Origin: Lachnospiraceae bacterium | Lineage (GTDB): Bacteria > Bacillota > Clostridia > Lachnospirales > Lachnospiraceae | Length of the DNA stretch: 64,000 nucleotides | Assembly: GCA_003862155.1 (NCBI GenBank) | Contig: QOUV01000010.1 | Span: forward strand, 1 to 64,000 | Reading direction: 5' to 3' | Part shown: positions 7,958 through 17,072 of the stretch, piece by piece | Numbering within the stretch: position 1 is the first letter of the stretch | How the letters are laid out: each line of letters opens with the position of its first letter | Notes under the pieces: model-generated | What the model saw: only the letters and a program-made list of their open reading frames with translations | Told to the model about the DNA's origin: nothing | The model's database searches: none | Translations under genes and position numbers: made by a program

Positions 7958-10672
7958 TCACGATGCAAGAAGCGGGGTGATGTAGTCGTTTATCAGACTG
8001 TAGCCATAGTTGTTAGCTGTAGCCCAACCATAGTTCTTTGCGATTTTGTCTCCTGCTTCACCGGTCGTGTAATGATTGTCTTTAATGCCGAGCCACTCGA
8101 CATATGGAGCCTTTCCAACGAGACTCGAATCGGCGCGTGGGTCTGGGATTTTGACTTTACTTGTTCCTTCCGGCCAGCCGTCTATTGTAGAAACGGAAGT
8201 CGTCGAAGAAACGTTTCCGTCGGTCGCAGCATAAAATGCGAGGTGAGTAGCCTGAGCACGGATACCGACTCTTACAGCATTTTTTTCAGCTTCTTTGGCA
8301 GAACTGTATCCGAGGGCACTGTAATAAACTTTTGCGTATTTTACGAAGTCCATGCCACTTTCTCCGCCATCTAAAGCACCTATTCCACCGAAGTTGCACT
8401 GGGCGGCTTTTACACTTCCGCCAAACTGCAGGAAACCTGTCTCCTTGCAGATCTGTGCAAAAAGCACTTCGGCTTTGATGCCTGCTCTGTCTGCTTCTTC
8501 ACAGACAATCTGACTGAACTGATCTATAGTTGCTGCGCCATACTGTTTATAGACATCAGCAGGGTAAGACTTATTCATGCCTGATGTCTTGGAATTGTAG
8601 TAACGGACCATCTGCTGTGCATTGGTAGAAGAAGTTCCTTTTATTGTATAGGCAGTAGTGCCGCTTGCGGCAGAGCTTTCAGGTCCGTAATAGATGCTTC
8701 CGTTTACATTTAAAAATGCACGGATTGTGTAAGTATATGTTGATTGCGGACTGAGGCCATTGATTGTAACCTGGTTTACATCATCACCGTCGACTAATTC
8801 CACCTGATTGCCGGCAGCATCTATTATCTGATAACCTGACACATCTTTTACAGGATACCAGTGAAGGATAAGAGAAGTTTCTGATGCCGGCGTTACATAG
8901 TCGTTTTTATCCTTATCGTAATCGGTAGTATCTTCTGAACTCTTTACTGCTGTATATGCGCTTCTCCACTTGATGCTGGCTTTGCTGAGCTTTTCAATCG
9001 CATCAGCAGAAGCCGGGTTAGTCGGTGTTCCTGAATTAGCAGGTGTAGTAAACTTCAGAACATTTGAGTAGCTGCTCCAGAGTGTCTTCTTCGAAGAGTT
9101 TACGGACTTACGATAGAACCTGAACTTGAACTGATACAAAGTATTAGGAGCTAAGTCAGTCTCTGTGTAACTATTCTCTTTAATTCCGTCGTTAACTCTG
9201 GTGAAGTGGCCGTCGCCGGTCTTCTTGTACAGACGGTAGGTTACATCCGGATCAGTCGATTTTTCCCAGGTGAATGCTATAGATTTTCCATCGGCAGACA
9301 TTGCGCCGGAAAGTGTGCCTGCACCATCTGAATCTGTGGTAACCTTGACAGGATTTTTCTGGTAGGTGCACCAGATGTTAGTCTTCTTCTTTCCTTTCTG
9401 GAAGTATGCTCTGACTCTGTAGCCGTAGGTCATATTTCCTGAGACGGTCTCGTCGGTGTAGCTTGATACGTTCTTCTTAGTCGTAGTAATAGTCTTGTAG
9501 CTTCCGCCGTTGGTGTTTCTGTATATGCGGTAACCATGAGCACCTTTGATCTTTTTCCAGGATACTTTTACACGCTTAAAGCCGTTGTCGACAGCCTTGA
9601 TCTTTGTTACAGTGTATTTCTTCGGAGTAGTAACGCCAACGCCTTTCTTGTTATAGACGTCGGTTCTTCCACTGCTGTTGCTGGAAACTACAGTATAGTA
9701 GTATCTGGTGTTGTATGAACCTGTGACATCCTTGTATGAGGTCTTCGTCGTCCTTCCAATCTCTTTAAAAGTGCCCTTGGCACCTGTCTTTCTGAATATG
9801 ATGTACTGGGAAGCCCTTGCTGAACGCTTCCACTTGACCGTAACGCTGTTGTCGCTTCCTGAGGCCTTAACAGAGGTAATAGTTGCACGGGCAGGACGGG
9901 ACACCTTTTTCTTCTTCAGTTTAAGAGCTTTCGCGATGCCGTCAGCATCTGCCTTAGCCATCTTGTTGATCTTCTTTGTGGAATTGAGATATTTCTTTAC
10001 ATCGGATGGACAGGTTATAAAAGCTCCTTCGACGATTATGCCCGGGATATGATGCAGCTTTGAAGTTCGGATAACAGAGTAATAGTCTGCCATGCTTCCA
10101 TCCGGATAACGGGTGTTTTTAGAAGACCTGGTATGTATCTGCCTGTCACAAAGCCCCAGACTTTTGAGCTTTTTCTGAATATTCTGTGCGAGTGATTTAC
10201 CGAGACTAAATGCTTTGTAGTCATAATGATTGTTCGGATAATATACCTCGCAGCCGTTCGGGGCCTTCCCAGAGGCGGCATTCAGATGAACCGAAACGAA
10301 AGCATCAGCACCGACTGAGGCAGCATAAGCTGTTCTGTCGGTAAGAGAAACATAGGTGTTATTTTTTCTGGAAAGATATACTCTGACACGAGCGTATTTC
10401 TGGAGATATGTCTTTACAGACTTTGCAATTTTTAAAGTAAGGTCTTTCTCATGGTAGCCGCTGCCGTATGCACCGGGATCGCCGCCGCCGTGCCCTGCGT
10501 CGATAACTACGACCTTATCCTTCTGGTCGACGAGTAGTGGATCGTATGCGGATCCGGCAGTGTCTTTGGCTTCCGCTTCTATTTTATTAGTATTTAATAA
10601 ATATGCAGAGCCACCAATTGAAGTGAGAGCCAATGCGGCTGCAAGAAAAAATGCTGTAATCTGTTTTTTCAT
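7958..10672 (-). CDS. Bifunctional wall hydrolase: amidase_3, FnIII repeats, glucosaminidase-like domain
   Basis: 904 residues. After a signal peptide (1-36) comes an N-acetylmuramoyl-L-alanine amidase domain (about 53-250) with the zinc ligands His61 (VIDAGHGGGDPG) and Glu75 (HEKDL), the SVHLNA histidine, and the catalytic Glu in GIIVEGAF. This class cuts the bond between MurNAc and the stem peptide. Residues about 260-675 hold four to five fibronectin-III-like modules (repeated VKWKR, YRIYR, YTYTIRA patterns). The C-terminus (about 685-904) looks like a glucosaminidase-type lysozyme fold (AEVLFAQICKETGFLQFGG, with Glu in the catalytic position; CNFGGIGAL). It would act on peptidoglycan outside the cell and process glycan and peptide in one chain. 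The modules are intact with no frameshift. Confidence 0.9.
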   Translation of the reverse strand: MKKQITAFFLAAALALTSIGGSAYLLNTNKIEAEAKDTAGSAYDPLLVDQKDKVVVIDAGHGGGDPGAYGSGYHEKDLTLKIAKSVKTYLQKYARVRVYLSRKNNTYVSLTDRTAYAASVGADAFVSVHLNAASGKAPNGCEVYYPNNHYDYKAFSLGKSLAQNIQKKLKSLGLCDRQIHTRSSKNTRYPDGSMADYYSVIRTSKLHHIPGIIVEGAFITCPSDVKKYLNSTKKINKMAKADADGIAKALKLKKKKVSRPARATITSVKASGSDNSVTVKWKRSARASQYIIFRKTGAKGTFKEIGRTTKTSYKDVTGSYNTRYYYTVVSSNSSGRTDVYNKKGVGVTTPKKYTVTKIKAVDNGFKRVKVSWKKIKGAHGYRIYRNTNGGSYKTITTTKKNVSSYTDETVSGNMTYGYRVRAYFQKGKKKTNIWCTYQKNPVKVTTDSDGAGTLSGAMSADGKSIAFTWEKSTDPDVTYRLYKKTGDGHFTRVNDGIKENSYTETDLAPNTLYQFKFRFYRKSVNSSKKTLWSSYSNVLKFTTPANSGTPTNPASADAIEKLSKASIKWRSAYTAVKSSEDTTDYDKDKNDYVTPASETSLILHWYPVKDVSGYQIIDAAGNQVELVDGDDVNQVTINGLSPQSTYTYTIRAFLNVNGSIYYGPESSAASGTTAYTIKGTSSTNAQQMVRYYNSKTSGMNKSYPADVYKQYGAATIDQFSQIVCEEADRAGIKAEVLFAQICKETGFLQFGGSVKAAQCNFGGIGALDGGESGMDFVKYAKVYYSALGYSSAKEAEKNAVRVGIRAQATHLAFYAATDGNVSSTTSVSTIDGWPEGTSKVKIPDPRADSSLVGKAPYVEWLGIKDNHYTTGEAGDKIAKNYGWATANNYGYSLINDYITPLLAS

Positions 10673-10711
10673 AATAAATATTTAACCGTCCTTTAAAAAC
10701 TTATTAAATAC

Positions 10712-10737
10712 TGTAACATAAAAATGCATCTGTTACA
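10712..10737 (-). promoter_or_regulatory. Inverted repeat over the likely amidase promoter
   Basis: TGTAACA and TGTTACA form perfect 7-base arms separated by 12 bases, 40-65 bases upstream of the amidase start. Read on the minus strand, the arms cover a TTGTAA box and a TACAGT box 17 bases apart, so a bound dimer could block or guide polymerase. The regulator is unknown. Confidence 0.45.
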
Positions 10738-10774
10738 AATCGAATTCGTAAAAAATAAGGAAAAAGGAACATTT

Positions 10775-10806
10775 TTGACAAAATTTTTATTTTTATGTGA
10801 TATAAT
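10775..10806 (+). promoter_or_regulatory. Promoter of the binding-protein/chemoreceptor unit
   Basis: TTGACA (10775-10780) and TATAAT (10801-10806) are both perfect matches to vegetative sigma boxes. Spacing is 20 bases, longer than the usual 17, but the -10 is extended (TGA directly before TATAAT). It is about 80 bases before the first gene of the unit. Confidence 0.65.
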
Positions 10807-10887
10807 GGCATAGTGTATGTGTTATTCACAGTTTAAAAGTATTGTGTGATTTTAGAAGAATTTTTTTAGCACGAAGGAGGAACCAGG

Positions 10888-12144
10888 ATGAAGTTTCGGA
10901 AAAATCTGCTTGTTCTGCCAGTTATCGCGGCAATGCTGCTGACGGGCTGTGGCGCAGGTAAAGGAAAAAATTCTGCTTCGGCAAATGCGCTCGATTTTAG
11001 TACTGCTTCAGGAGACGCAGGTAAAGATCTCGTAGTGTCTGTAGGTACCGAAGACGATAAGGAGGTTTTAAGTCAGATCGAGTCTGATTTTAAGAAAGAT
11101 AATCCGAATTTTCCGTATACAGTCAAGGCTCGGGTTATCAGTGAATCTGAGGCGGCAAATAAAGTGCTCAGTGATACAGCATCGGCACCTGATGTCTTTA
11201 CGTTTGCAGACGATCAGCTTAATTCACTTACAGCATCGGGGATACTTTCGCCTGTCACAGATTCATCGGTCAAGAGTGATAATCTTGAGGCAGCTGTCAA
11301 GGCAGCCTCTATAGATGGCAAGGTCTATGCGTACCCGATGACCGCAGATAACGGGTATTTCCTCTACTACAATAAAAAATATTTCAAAGATGCAGATTTG
11401 AAGACACTGGATGGTATCCTGAAAGTCGCAGCTTCGAAGAATAAGAAGGTCACGATGGATATCGCCAATGGCTGGTATCTGTATGCATTCTTTGGAAATA
11501 CAGGTATGAAGCTGACACTTGCTGACGACGGACTTACGAATGTCTGCGACTGGAATTCCACAAAAAATAAGATAAAAGGTATAGATGTTATCTCGGCTGT
11601 CACTTCCATTGCAAAAAACAAGGGCTTCAAGGCCGGAGGTGATGATGCTCTTAAGGCTGGTGCCAAGGATGATTCTGTTATCGCAGGAGTCAGCGGAGTA
11701 TGGCTCTCAGCCGACCTGCAGAAGATCTGGGGAGATAATCTGGGTGCAGTAAAGATGCCTACATATACAGTAGACGGACAGCAGGTACAGATGGCCTCCT
11801 ACGCTGGTTACAAGATGGTCGGTGTCAACAGTTTCTCACCGAAGGCCAGCTGGGCCAACAAATTCGCAGCATATATGACGAATCAGAAGAGCCAGACACT
11901 CAGATTTGAAAAGAGAGGCCAGGGCCCGTCAAATACAAAAGCATCGGAGAGTGATGCGGTAAAGGCATCACCGGCTATTCAGGCACTTCTGGCACAGTCC
12001 AAATACTCATCGCTTCAGAGGCTTGGACAGAAGTTCTGGGATGCAATGAACAATTTCGGACCTCAGATTACAAGTGGTAATAATATTACACAGAAGCAGC
12101 TTAACAGTTTTGTAAAACAGGTTACCGGAGCAGTGACAGAGTAA
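10888..12144 (+). CDS. Lipoprotein extracellular solute-binding protein (MalE-like), orphan
   Basis: 418 residues with a lipoprotein signal ending LLTGC, Cys21 being the lipid-attached residue. The fold pattern is that of family-1 (maltose-type) binding proteins: DLVVSVGTEDDKEVLSQIESDFKK, PDVFTFADDQLNSL, AYPMTADNGYFLYYNKKYF, and a C-terminal helix-rich part. It would bind an oligosaccharide or other small solute at the membrane surface. No permease or ATPase gene is nearby. Instead, a chemoreceptor starts 12 bases after the stop, so this protein may present ligand to that receptor or serve a transporter encoded elsewhere. GGAGG precedes ATG by nine to ten bases. Ligand is unknown. Confidence 0.85.
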   Translation: MKFRKNLLVLPVIAAMLLTGCGAGKGKNSASANALDFSTASGDAGKDLVVSVGTEDDKEVLSQIESDFKKDNPNFPYTVKARVISESEAANKVLSDTASAPDVFTFADDQLNSLTASGILSPVTDSSVKSDNLEAAVKAASIDGKVYAYPMTADNGYFLYYNKKYFKDADLKTLDGILKVAASKNKKVTMDIANGWYLYAFFGNTGMKLTLADDGLTNVCDWNSTKNKIKGIDVISAVTSIAKNKGFKAGGDDALKAGAKDDSVIAGVSGVWLSADLQKIWGDNLGAVKMPTYTVDGQQVQMASYAGYKMVGVNSFSPKASWANKFAAYMTNQKSQTLRFEKRGQGPSNTKASESDAVKASPAIQALLAQSKYSSLQRLGQKFWDAMNNFGPQITSGNNITQKQLNSFVKQVTGAVTE

Positions 12145-12156
12145 GGAGGGTGCAGG

Positions 12157-13923
12157 ATGTCTAAAAAGAAAACAAAAATTGTAAATAATACGAAGCCTAT
12201 CCGTACGAGTGTCAGAGGTCTTGTCCTCGTAGCGCTGGGTGTACTTGGAGCTATTGCTATCATTTCAAATATTATCAGTAATATCAGTCTCCGCAGCATG
12301 AATTCCAGTACGACAGTAATTGTTGATGAGTCTATGGCGAGCATCGATGAACTGTCGGATATTTTCACAGACACGCAGACTATCTACCAGAAGTCTCTGT
12401 CACACATAGTGGCTACAGATTTTTCGACCAAGGTAAAAATGGTGGAAGATATCCTGTCTGAGGAAGCTTCGCTAGAGAAACTGCTGAATAAGGCGTATGC
12501 CTCTGCCAAATCGGATTCGACAAAATCCGCGGTAAAGACTATCGCAACGCAGTATGTTGATCTGAAGAGATCAGTAAATAAACTCACGGCAGCTTCGGCT
12601 CAGCAGAACAAAGCGAAAGCCTACTATCTCGCAAACAACGATGTCGCAAAGGCAGCTGACGCTATCTCATCTACGATAACTTCTACAAAAAAACAGCTCG
12701 AGAGCGAGGCATCTTCCAGAAAGAACACATTAAACAGTGTTTACCATACTAATACTGGCCTTAACCTGTTCTTCATCTTTGGCTCAATCTTTGCAGTTGT
12801 CATAGATTTCTTCCTTGTAATGAAGTACATCGCAAACCCTCTGAACAAGACAGAGAGACAGCTTCATCATATCATCAGGGGCATAGAAGAGGGTCATGGA
12901 GACCTGACACAGCGTGTTTCTGTCGAGAGAATGGATGAGATTGGAAAGCTCGGCTACAGTATCAACAAATTCATCCAGAAGCTGCAGGATATTCTCGCTT
13001 CTATAACGAAGAACTCGGACGATATGGAATCGGTAGTTTCAGAGGTACTTGGTTCTGTCAGAACTTCAAACGGCTCTGCATCAGATTTGTCGGCAGTTAC
13101 CGAAGAGCTCTCGGCTACAATGCAGGAAGTTGAAAGCAATGCGTCTGTTATCTCTGGAAATGCCAAGGATGTTTCCGACAGAGTAAATGAGATCGCCAGC
13201 AAATCTGATGAGATCGGTGATTACTTGAAACAGATGAAGGATCAGGCTGACGAGATGGAGGCCAAGGCCCGCAGCAATATGAACGATACGGACGAAAAAG
13301 TTACGGAGATCATCGATGTGCTGGGTCAGGCTATTGAAGACGCGAAGAGTGTCGACGAAGTCAATAAGCTGTCAGGAGATATCCTCTCGATTGCGAGCCA
13401 GACAAACCTTCTCTCACTGAACGCTTCTATCGAAGCCGCAAGAGCTGGAGAAGCAGGACGAGGATTTGCGGTTGTAGCTGAGGAGATTTCACATCTGTCT
13501 GACTCGAGCCGTGAGGCTGCTTCGAACATCCAGAAGATAAACGAAGTTATCACCGAAGCCGTTCATAACCTCGCAGAACATTCTCAGGATCTTGTAAATT
13601 ACATGAAGGATTCTATCCTACCTGAGTTCCGCGATTTTGTAGACGATGGCGGAAGGTACAAGAATAATGCCACATATATCGAGCAGATGATGGTAGACTT
13701 CGCTGCATCTACAGCAGAACTTAAGAGGACAGCAAATGAGATCGCCGATTCTATCGGATCTATTTCAACATCTATAAGTGAAGGTGCACAGGGTGTCACT
13801 GGTGCGGCAAACAGCACTCAGGATCTTGTAAACGATATGGACTCGATCACACAGAGGATGGACGAGAACCAGAAGATAGCAAAGAATTTAAAGGACGAGA
13901 CTTCAGTATTTACAAACGTATGA
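12157..13923 (+). CDS. Methyl-accepting chemotaxis protein
   Basis: 588 residues. TM1 is at about 22-43, an all-helical outside domain of about 155 residues follows (4HB-type), then TM2 (about 200-222), a HAMP linker, and a long cytoplasmic helical hairpin. The hairpin tip is recognisable: [32 protein letters not shown], split here only by citation. This tip binds CheA and CheW; flanking Glu/Gln-rich helices are adaptation sites. The receptor would steer motility. It lies between two binding lipoproteins, with 12 bases before it and a 4-base ATGA overlap after it, which strongly suggests co-translation and a shared sensory job. No C-terminal CheR-docking pentapeptide is seen. The start has a good AAGGAGG site. 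Confidence 0.93.
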   Translation: MSKKKTKIVNNTKPIRTSVRGLVLVALGVLGAIAIISNIISNISLRSMNSSTTVIVDESMASIDELSDIFTDTQTIYQKSLSHIVATDFSTKVKMVEDILSEEASLEKLLNKAYASAKSDSTKSAVKTIATQYVDLKRSVNKLTAASAQQNKAKAYYLANNDVAKAADAISSTITSTKKQLESEASSRKNTLNSVYHTNTGLNLFFIFGSIFAVVIDFFLVMKYIANPLNKTERQLHHIIRGIEEGHGDLTQRVSVERMDEIGKLGYSINKFIQKLQDILASITKNSDDMESVVSEVLGSVRTSNGSASDLSAVTEELSATMQEVESNASVISGNAKDVSDRVNEIASKSDEIGDYLKQMKDQADEMEAKARSNMNDTDEKVTEIIDVLGQAIEDAKSVDEVNKLSGDILSIASQTNLLSLNASIEAARAGEAGRGFAVVAEEISHLSDSSREAASNIQKINEVITEAVHNLAEHSQDLVNYMKDSILPEFRDFVDDGGRYKNNATYIEQMMVDFAASTAELKRTANEIADSIGSISTSISEGAQGVTGAANSTQDLVNDMDSITQRMDENQKIAKNLKDETSVFTNV

Positions 13924-15152
13924 AGAAAAAAGTAGTTTCAGCAGTTCTGGCGGCGGCTCTTGCCGCCGCCTGCTTTTCTGCCTGCGGAAAAAAATCATCT
14001 TACAAAGCCATTAAAGAGGACAATACTGTCGTAACGATAGGTATATTGTCGTCTTCAGGGAACGAAGATATGGAGAAAGGTTTTAATGATGCTCTGGCAG
14101 ATACTTTTGGAGAAAAGCATGTCAAAGTGATAACATCGACATGTTCTTCGCAGGATGACAGCAAATCTGTCACAAGTCTGACAAACAAGGGAGCGCAGCT
14201 GATCATGACCGAAGGCTGGAAAGCCTTAAAGGCAGCTTACAGTGAAACACAGCAGGATGAGAACAATAAAAAACTTCCGATTGTAAGCACTGGAGTAAAT
14301 AACATTTCAGCTGCATTAGGTATCAGCTATGCGGACGAAGAGAATAAGAATACCGGTGTAAATGTAACCGGGGTGATGCCTTCTCCGACGATCAGCTCCC
14401 AGCTCTCGGAAATCATTGAAACCACAGACAGTATCCACCGCGTCGGAATAATGTATTCCCCGGAAAATACAGACGCTGTAAAAGGCAACAGGGAGCTTGA
14501 GCAGTATCTCGAAGAAGCAGGCATTGGTTACCGCGAATTCATGCTGCCGACATCTGCTTACAAAGATGATATGAAGCACGCCGAAAAAGCCAGCGCCATA
14601 AAGCAGAGCGATGACGTTGATCCTACAGTCCCACAGATCTCTGATAATTTTGGCAAATTACTCCATCCTGATTATAACGATGGCAAACTTGCGGACTGGG
14701 AGAAAAAGACCAGGAAGTCATTGAAGGACGCTAAGACGTCAAAGATCATATCAACTGCGGTAAAAGAGTGCGACGCACTGTACATCTCTGCAGGCCTTTC
14801 AGGCTCTGACATCAAAAAAATCGTGAAAACCGCGAAGAACGGGGACTGCGTCACCTATGGAAGTGACCAAAAATCAGGAAAAGAGTCACTTATAACGATA
14901 TGGCCGGATCCGTATGACGGTGGTTACAAGGCAGGGGAGATGGCCTACCAGATTCTTGTAAATAAGCAGAATCCGGGCGATATCCAGATCACTGACCAGT
15001 CTGAAAAATCGTTCCACAAGCTATACAATAAAATGTATGCTGAGGTTTTGGGAATCACCTTCCCTAAGTCTTTCAGCGAGTACTCTTCGTTTATGAAGTC
15101 GTTTGTCCCCGGCCAGGACACCGAGAGGGTGGAAGAGAAGGAAAACAGTTGA
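13920..15152 (+). CDS. ABC-type substrate-binding lipoprotein (TrpX/ABC_sub_bind-like), orphan
   Basis: 410 residues, lipoprotein signal with CFSAC, lipid Cys at 21. The sequence follows the TrpX-type binding family: [22 protein letters not shown], a [19 protein letters not shown] strand-helix, [27 protein letters not shown] and [12 protein letters not shown]. In family members with known context, tryptophan or another amino-acid-like ligand is bound and a permease (TrpY) and ATPase (TrpZ) follow. Here they do not. An insertion around 215-265 ([23 protein letters not shown]) makes it longer than the roughly 330-residue norm. The gene overlaps the chemoreceptor by four bases (ATGA) and is followed 48 bases later by the hemerythrin gene. 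A sensory rather than transport role is inferred. Confidence 0.82.
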   Translation: MKKKVVSAVLAAALAAACFSACGKKSSYKAIKEDNTVVTIGILSSSGNEDMEKGFNDALADTFGEKHVKVITSTCSSQDDSKSVTSLTNKGAQLIMTEGWKALKAAYSETQQDENNKKLPIVSTGVNNISAALGISYADEENKNTGVNVTGVMPSPTISSQLSEIIETTDSIHRVGIMYSPENTDAVKGNRELEQYLEEAGIGYREFMLPTSAYKDDMKHAEKASAIKQSDDVDPTVPQISDNFGKLLHPDYNDGKLADWEKKTRKSLKDAKTSKIISTAVKECDALYISAGLSGSDIKKIVKTAKNGDCVTYGSDQKSGKESLITIWPDPYDGGYKAGEMAYQILVNKQNPGDIQITDQSEKSFHKLYNKMYAEVLGITFPKSFSEYSSFMKSFVPGQDTERVEEKENS

Positions 15153-15200
15153 CCTCCGCATTTTTTGCACATTTAACAAATTTAAGATTGAGGAAATTTT

Positions 15201-15995
15201 ATGATCAAATTTACAGAGGATTATCTGACTGGAATACCGGAAATAGACCGCGAGCATAAGAAGCTTTTCGTGATGATAGAACAGGCAAACAGCGAGATTA
15301 AGTCGGGTGCAGATATCAGGACGACCGGAATGCAGCTCTTAAATGGGCTTAAGGACTACGCTGCGACGCATTTTGCTCACGAAGAGGCATATATGGAAAG
15401 TATCGACGATCCGGAACTGCCGCGCCAGCGCAGAGCTCACAAAGCCTTTGTTAAAAGACTCGAAAATACAAACTTCGTAGGAATGGCAGATGACACGATG
15501 AGAGAGGCCGTTCTCGACCTGTTAAACTACATGTCTCACTGGCTTATGCACCATATTCTGGGCTCGGATACTCTGATTGGAAAGACGAAGTCGCCTTTTG
15601 CTTTTACCGATGAATATAAGACGGGAATCGAACTGATCGATTCAGAGCACAAAAAACTCTTTGACATCATGGGACGTGTAAATGCGCTGATTCACAATGA
15701 AGATCTCTATGACAGGTTCGATGAGATCGTCGAGCTGATCGGTGAGCTTCGGGACTACACCAAGTTCCATTTTTCCGATGAGGAAAAATATATGGCAGAG
15801 CACAATTATCCCGGACTTGATGCCCAGAGAAAGGCACACCAGGGCTTTGTCGACTACCTCGAGAAGATAGATCTCGAAGAGGTGGACGAGGACCAGGAGG
15901 CATACCTTACGGACCTTTTGGCTTATCTTCTGAAATGGCTCAGTGGCCACATCCTTGGAATGGACAAGAAAATCGGGGAATTTATTTTACAGTAA
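15201..15995 (+). CDS. Tandem two-domain bacteriohemerythrin
   Basis: 264 residues forming two hemerythrin domains in one chain (about 1-127 and 133-264). Hemerythrins hold a di-iron site that binds O2, NO or peroxide. Ligands visible in domain 1: His19, His57, Glu61, His80, His118, Asp123; in domain 2: His150, His190, Glu194, His213, His250, Asp255. In both domains the first His of the HxxxH pair is Gln (Gln76 and Gln209), so six of the seven standard ligands remain. No signal peptide: it is cytoplasmic. It follows the receptor and binding-protein genes by 48 bases with GAGGAAATTTT before ATG, which suggests an oxygen- or redox-related role next to chemotaxis. A terminator follows. Confidence 0.92.
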   Translation: MIKFTEDYLTGIPEIDREHKKLFVMIEQANSEIKSGADIRTTGMQLLNGLKDYAATHFAHEEAYMESIDDPELPRQRRAHKAFVKRLENTNFVGMADDTMREAVLDLLNYMSHWLMHHILGSDTLIGKTKSPFAFTDEYKTGIELIDSEHKKLFDIMGRVNALIHNEDLYDRFDEIVELIGELRDYTKFHFSDEEKYMAEHNYPGLDAQRKAHQGFVDYLEKIDLEEVDEDQEAYLTDLLAYLLKWLSGHILGMDKKIGEFILQ

Positions 15996-16016
15996 AATAT
16001 ACCCGAGTGCTGGCCG

Positions 16017-16055
16017 GAAGCAGAGCGCAGATTACCCGACGCGCTCTGCTTCTTT
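16017..16055 (+). terminator. Terminator after hemerythrin gene
   Basis: A perfect 12-base stem (GAAGCAGAGCGC with GCGCTCTGCTTC) closes a 12-base loop. The T run is short (TCTTTA), so termination may be partial, with read-through into the hydrolase genes. Confidence 0.65.
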
Positions 16056-16096
16056 ATCCACCGGGAAATTTGGCACTATATGTGAAAGGAGAAACT

Positions 16097-17002
16097 ATGG
16101 GTTGGGTTGTTGTTTTGATTGTGATCGCAGCCGTTGTGGCTGCATTTTTTATTCTGGCGATAAAACTTGCGACTTATATTATGACGATTAATAAAAAGCA
16201 TGGCAAGACGCTGGAGCGGGCCTGGAAGATCGAGTCGGGTCACATGGATCTGTCGTTTTACAATAAGATTGAAAAAGAGGATTATACGATAAAGGGCGTT
16301 GGTGGTTATATTTTACATGTGCAGTTTCTTAAGAACCCGAAGCCGACTGCGAAATACATGATCCTGACTCATGGTCACAACGACAACAGAATCGGGTCGC
16401 TTAAATATGTGCCGATGTACATGGAACTTGGCTTCAACTGCGTGATCTACGATATGAGATGCCACGGCCTTAACAAGAGGACTTATTTCACATACGGAAT
16501 TTTGGAGAGCAAGGATCTGATGATCCTGATAAAAGACACGAGAGTGCGCCATCCTGACATGACCCAGCTCGGCCTGCACGGCGAGTCACTTGGGTCTGCA
16601 ACCACGGTAACAACAATGAAATACAGGCCGAAAGTCGACTTTGCTGTCTGTGACTGTGGTTTTGCCGACCTCTGGAATGTGCTTAAAGTCAGTGCCAGGG
16701 AGTATCATCTGCCGCAATTTTTCCTGTATATAGCAGAAGCCGGCGTCAGGATGAAGTATCACTATTCGTTCAAACAGATGAATCCTATAGATTCGCTTGG
16801 TGACAATGAAATCCCGATGCTATTCATTCATGGCACGGCTGATTCGTATATCGTACCATCGAATTCACAGCGAATGGCTGACAGGACGAAGGGGTACAGC
16901 GAGGTTCACTTTGTCCAGAACGCAAAGCACGCGATGTCGTATTATACGGACCCAGTGAATTATAAGAAATATGTCGCTGATTTTTTGAAGAAAATCGAAT
17001 GA
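16097..17002 (+). CDS. Membrane-anchored alpha/beta hydrolase, copy 1
   Basis: 301 residues from the ATG preceded by AAAGGAG; an earlier in-frame start at 15935 would overlap the hemerythrin gene and lacks a ribosome site. Residues 3-30 form an N-terminal membrane helix. The rest is an alpha/beta hydrolase: oxyanion strand YMILTHGHNDN (about 87-97), nucleophile Ser164 in GLHGESLGS, a likely acid in FIHGTADSYI, and the catalytic His in NAKHAMSY. The family (YqkD/BAAT-like hydrolases) includes esterases and peptidases of uncertain substrate. It is a clear paralogue of the next gene, sharing length, topology and nearly every motif, so a local duplication is likely. Confidence 0.85.
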   Translation: MGWVVVLIVIAAVVAAFFILAIKLATYIMTINKKHGKTLERAWKIESGHMDLSFYNKIEKEDYTIKGVGGYILHVQFLKNPKPTAKYMILTHGHNDNRIGSLKYVPMYMELGFNCVIYDMRCHGLNKRTYFTYGILESKDLMILIKDTRVRHPDMTQLGLHGESLGSATTVTTMKYRPKVDFAVCDCGFADLWNVLKVSAREYHLPQFFLYIAEAGVRMKYHYSFKQMNPIDSLGDNEIPMLFIHGTADSYIVPSNSQRMADRTKGYSEVHFVQNAKHAMSYYTDPVNYKKYVADFLKKIE

Positions 17003-17072
17003 ATGCTGCCAAAAGCGACTAACGCAGGTCATAACAGAAGAGATAATGTCGTTTCATAGGAAGAGAGTTATT

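Noticed and set aside
15935-16096. Longer N-terminus for the first alpha/beta hydrolase
   Set aside because: It would overlap the hemerythrin gene and its terminator, and AAAGGAG precedes the internal ATG at 16097, which also matches the paralogue.
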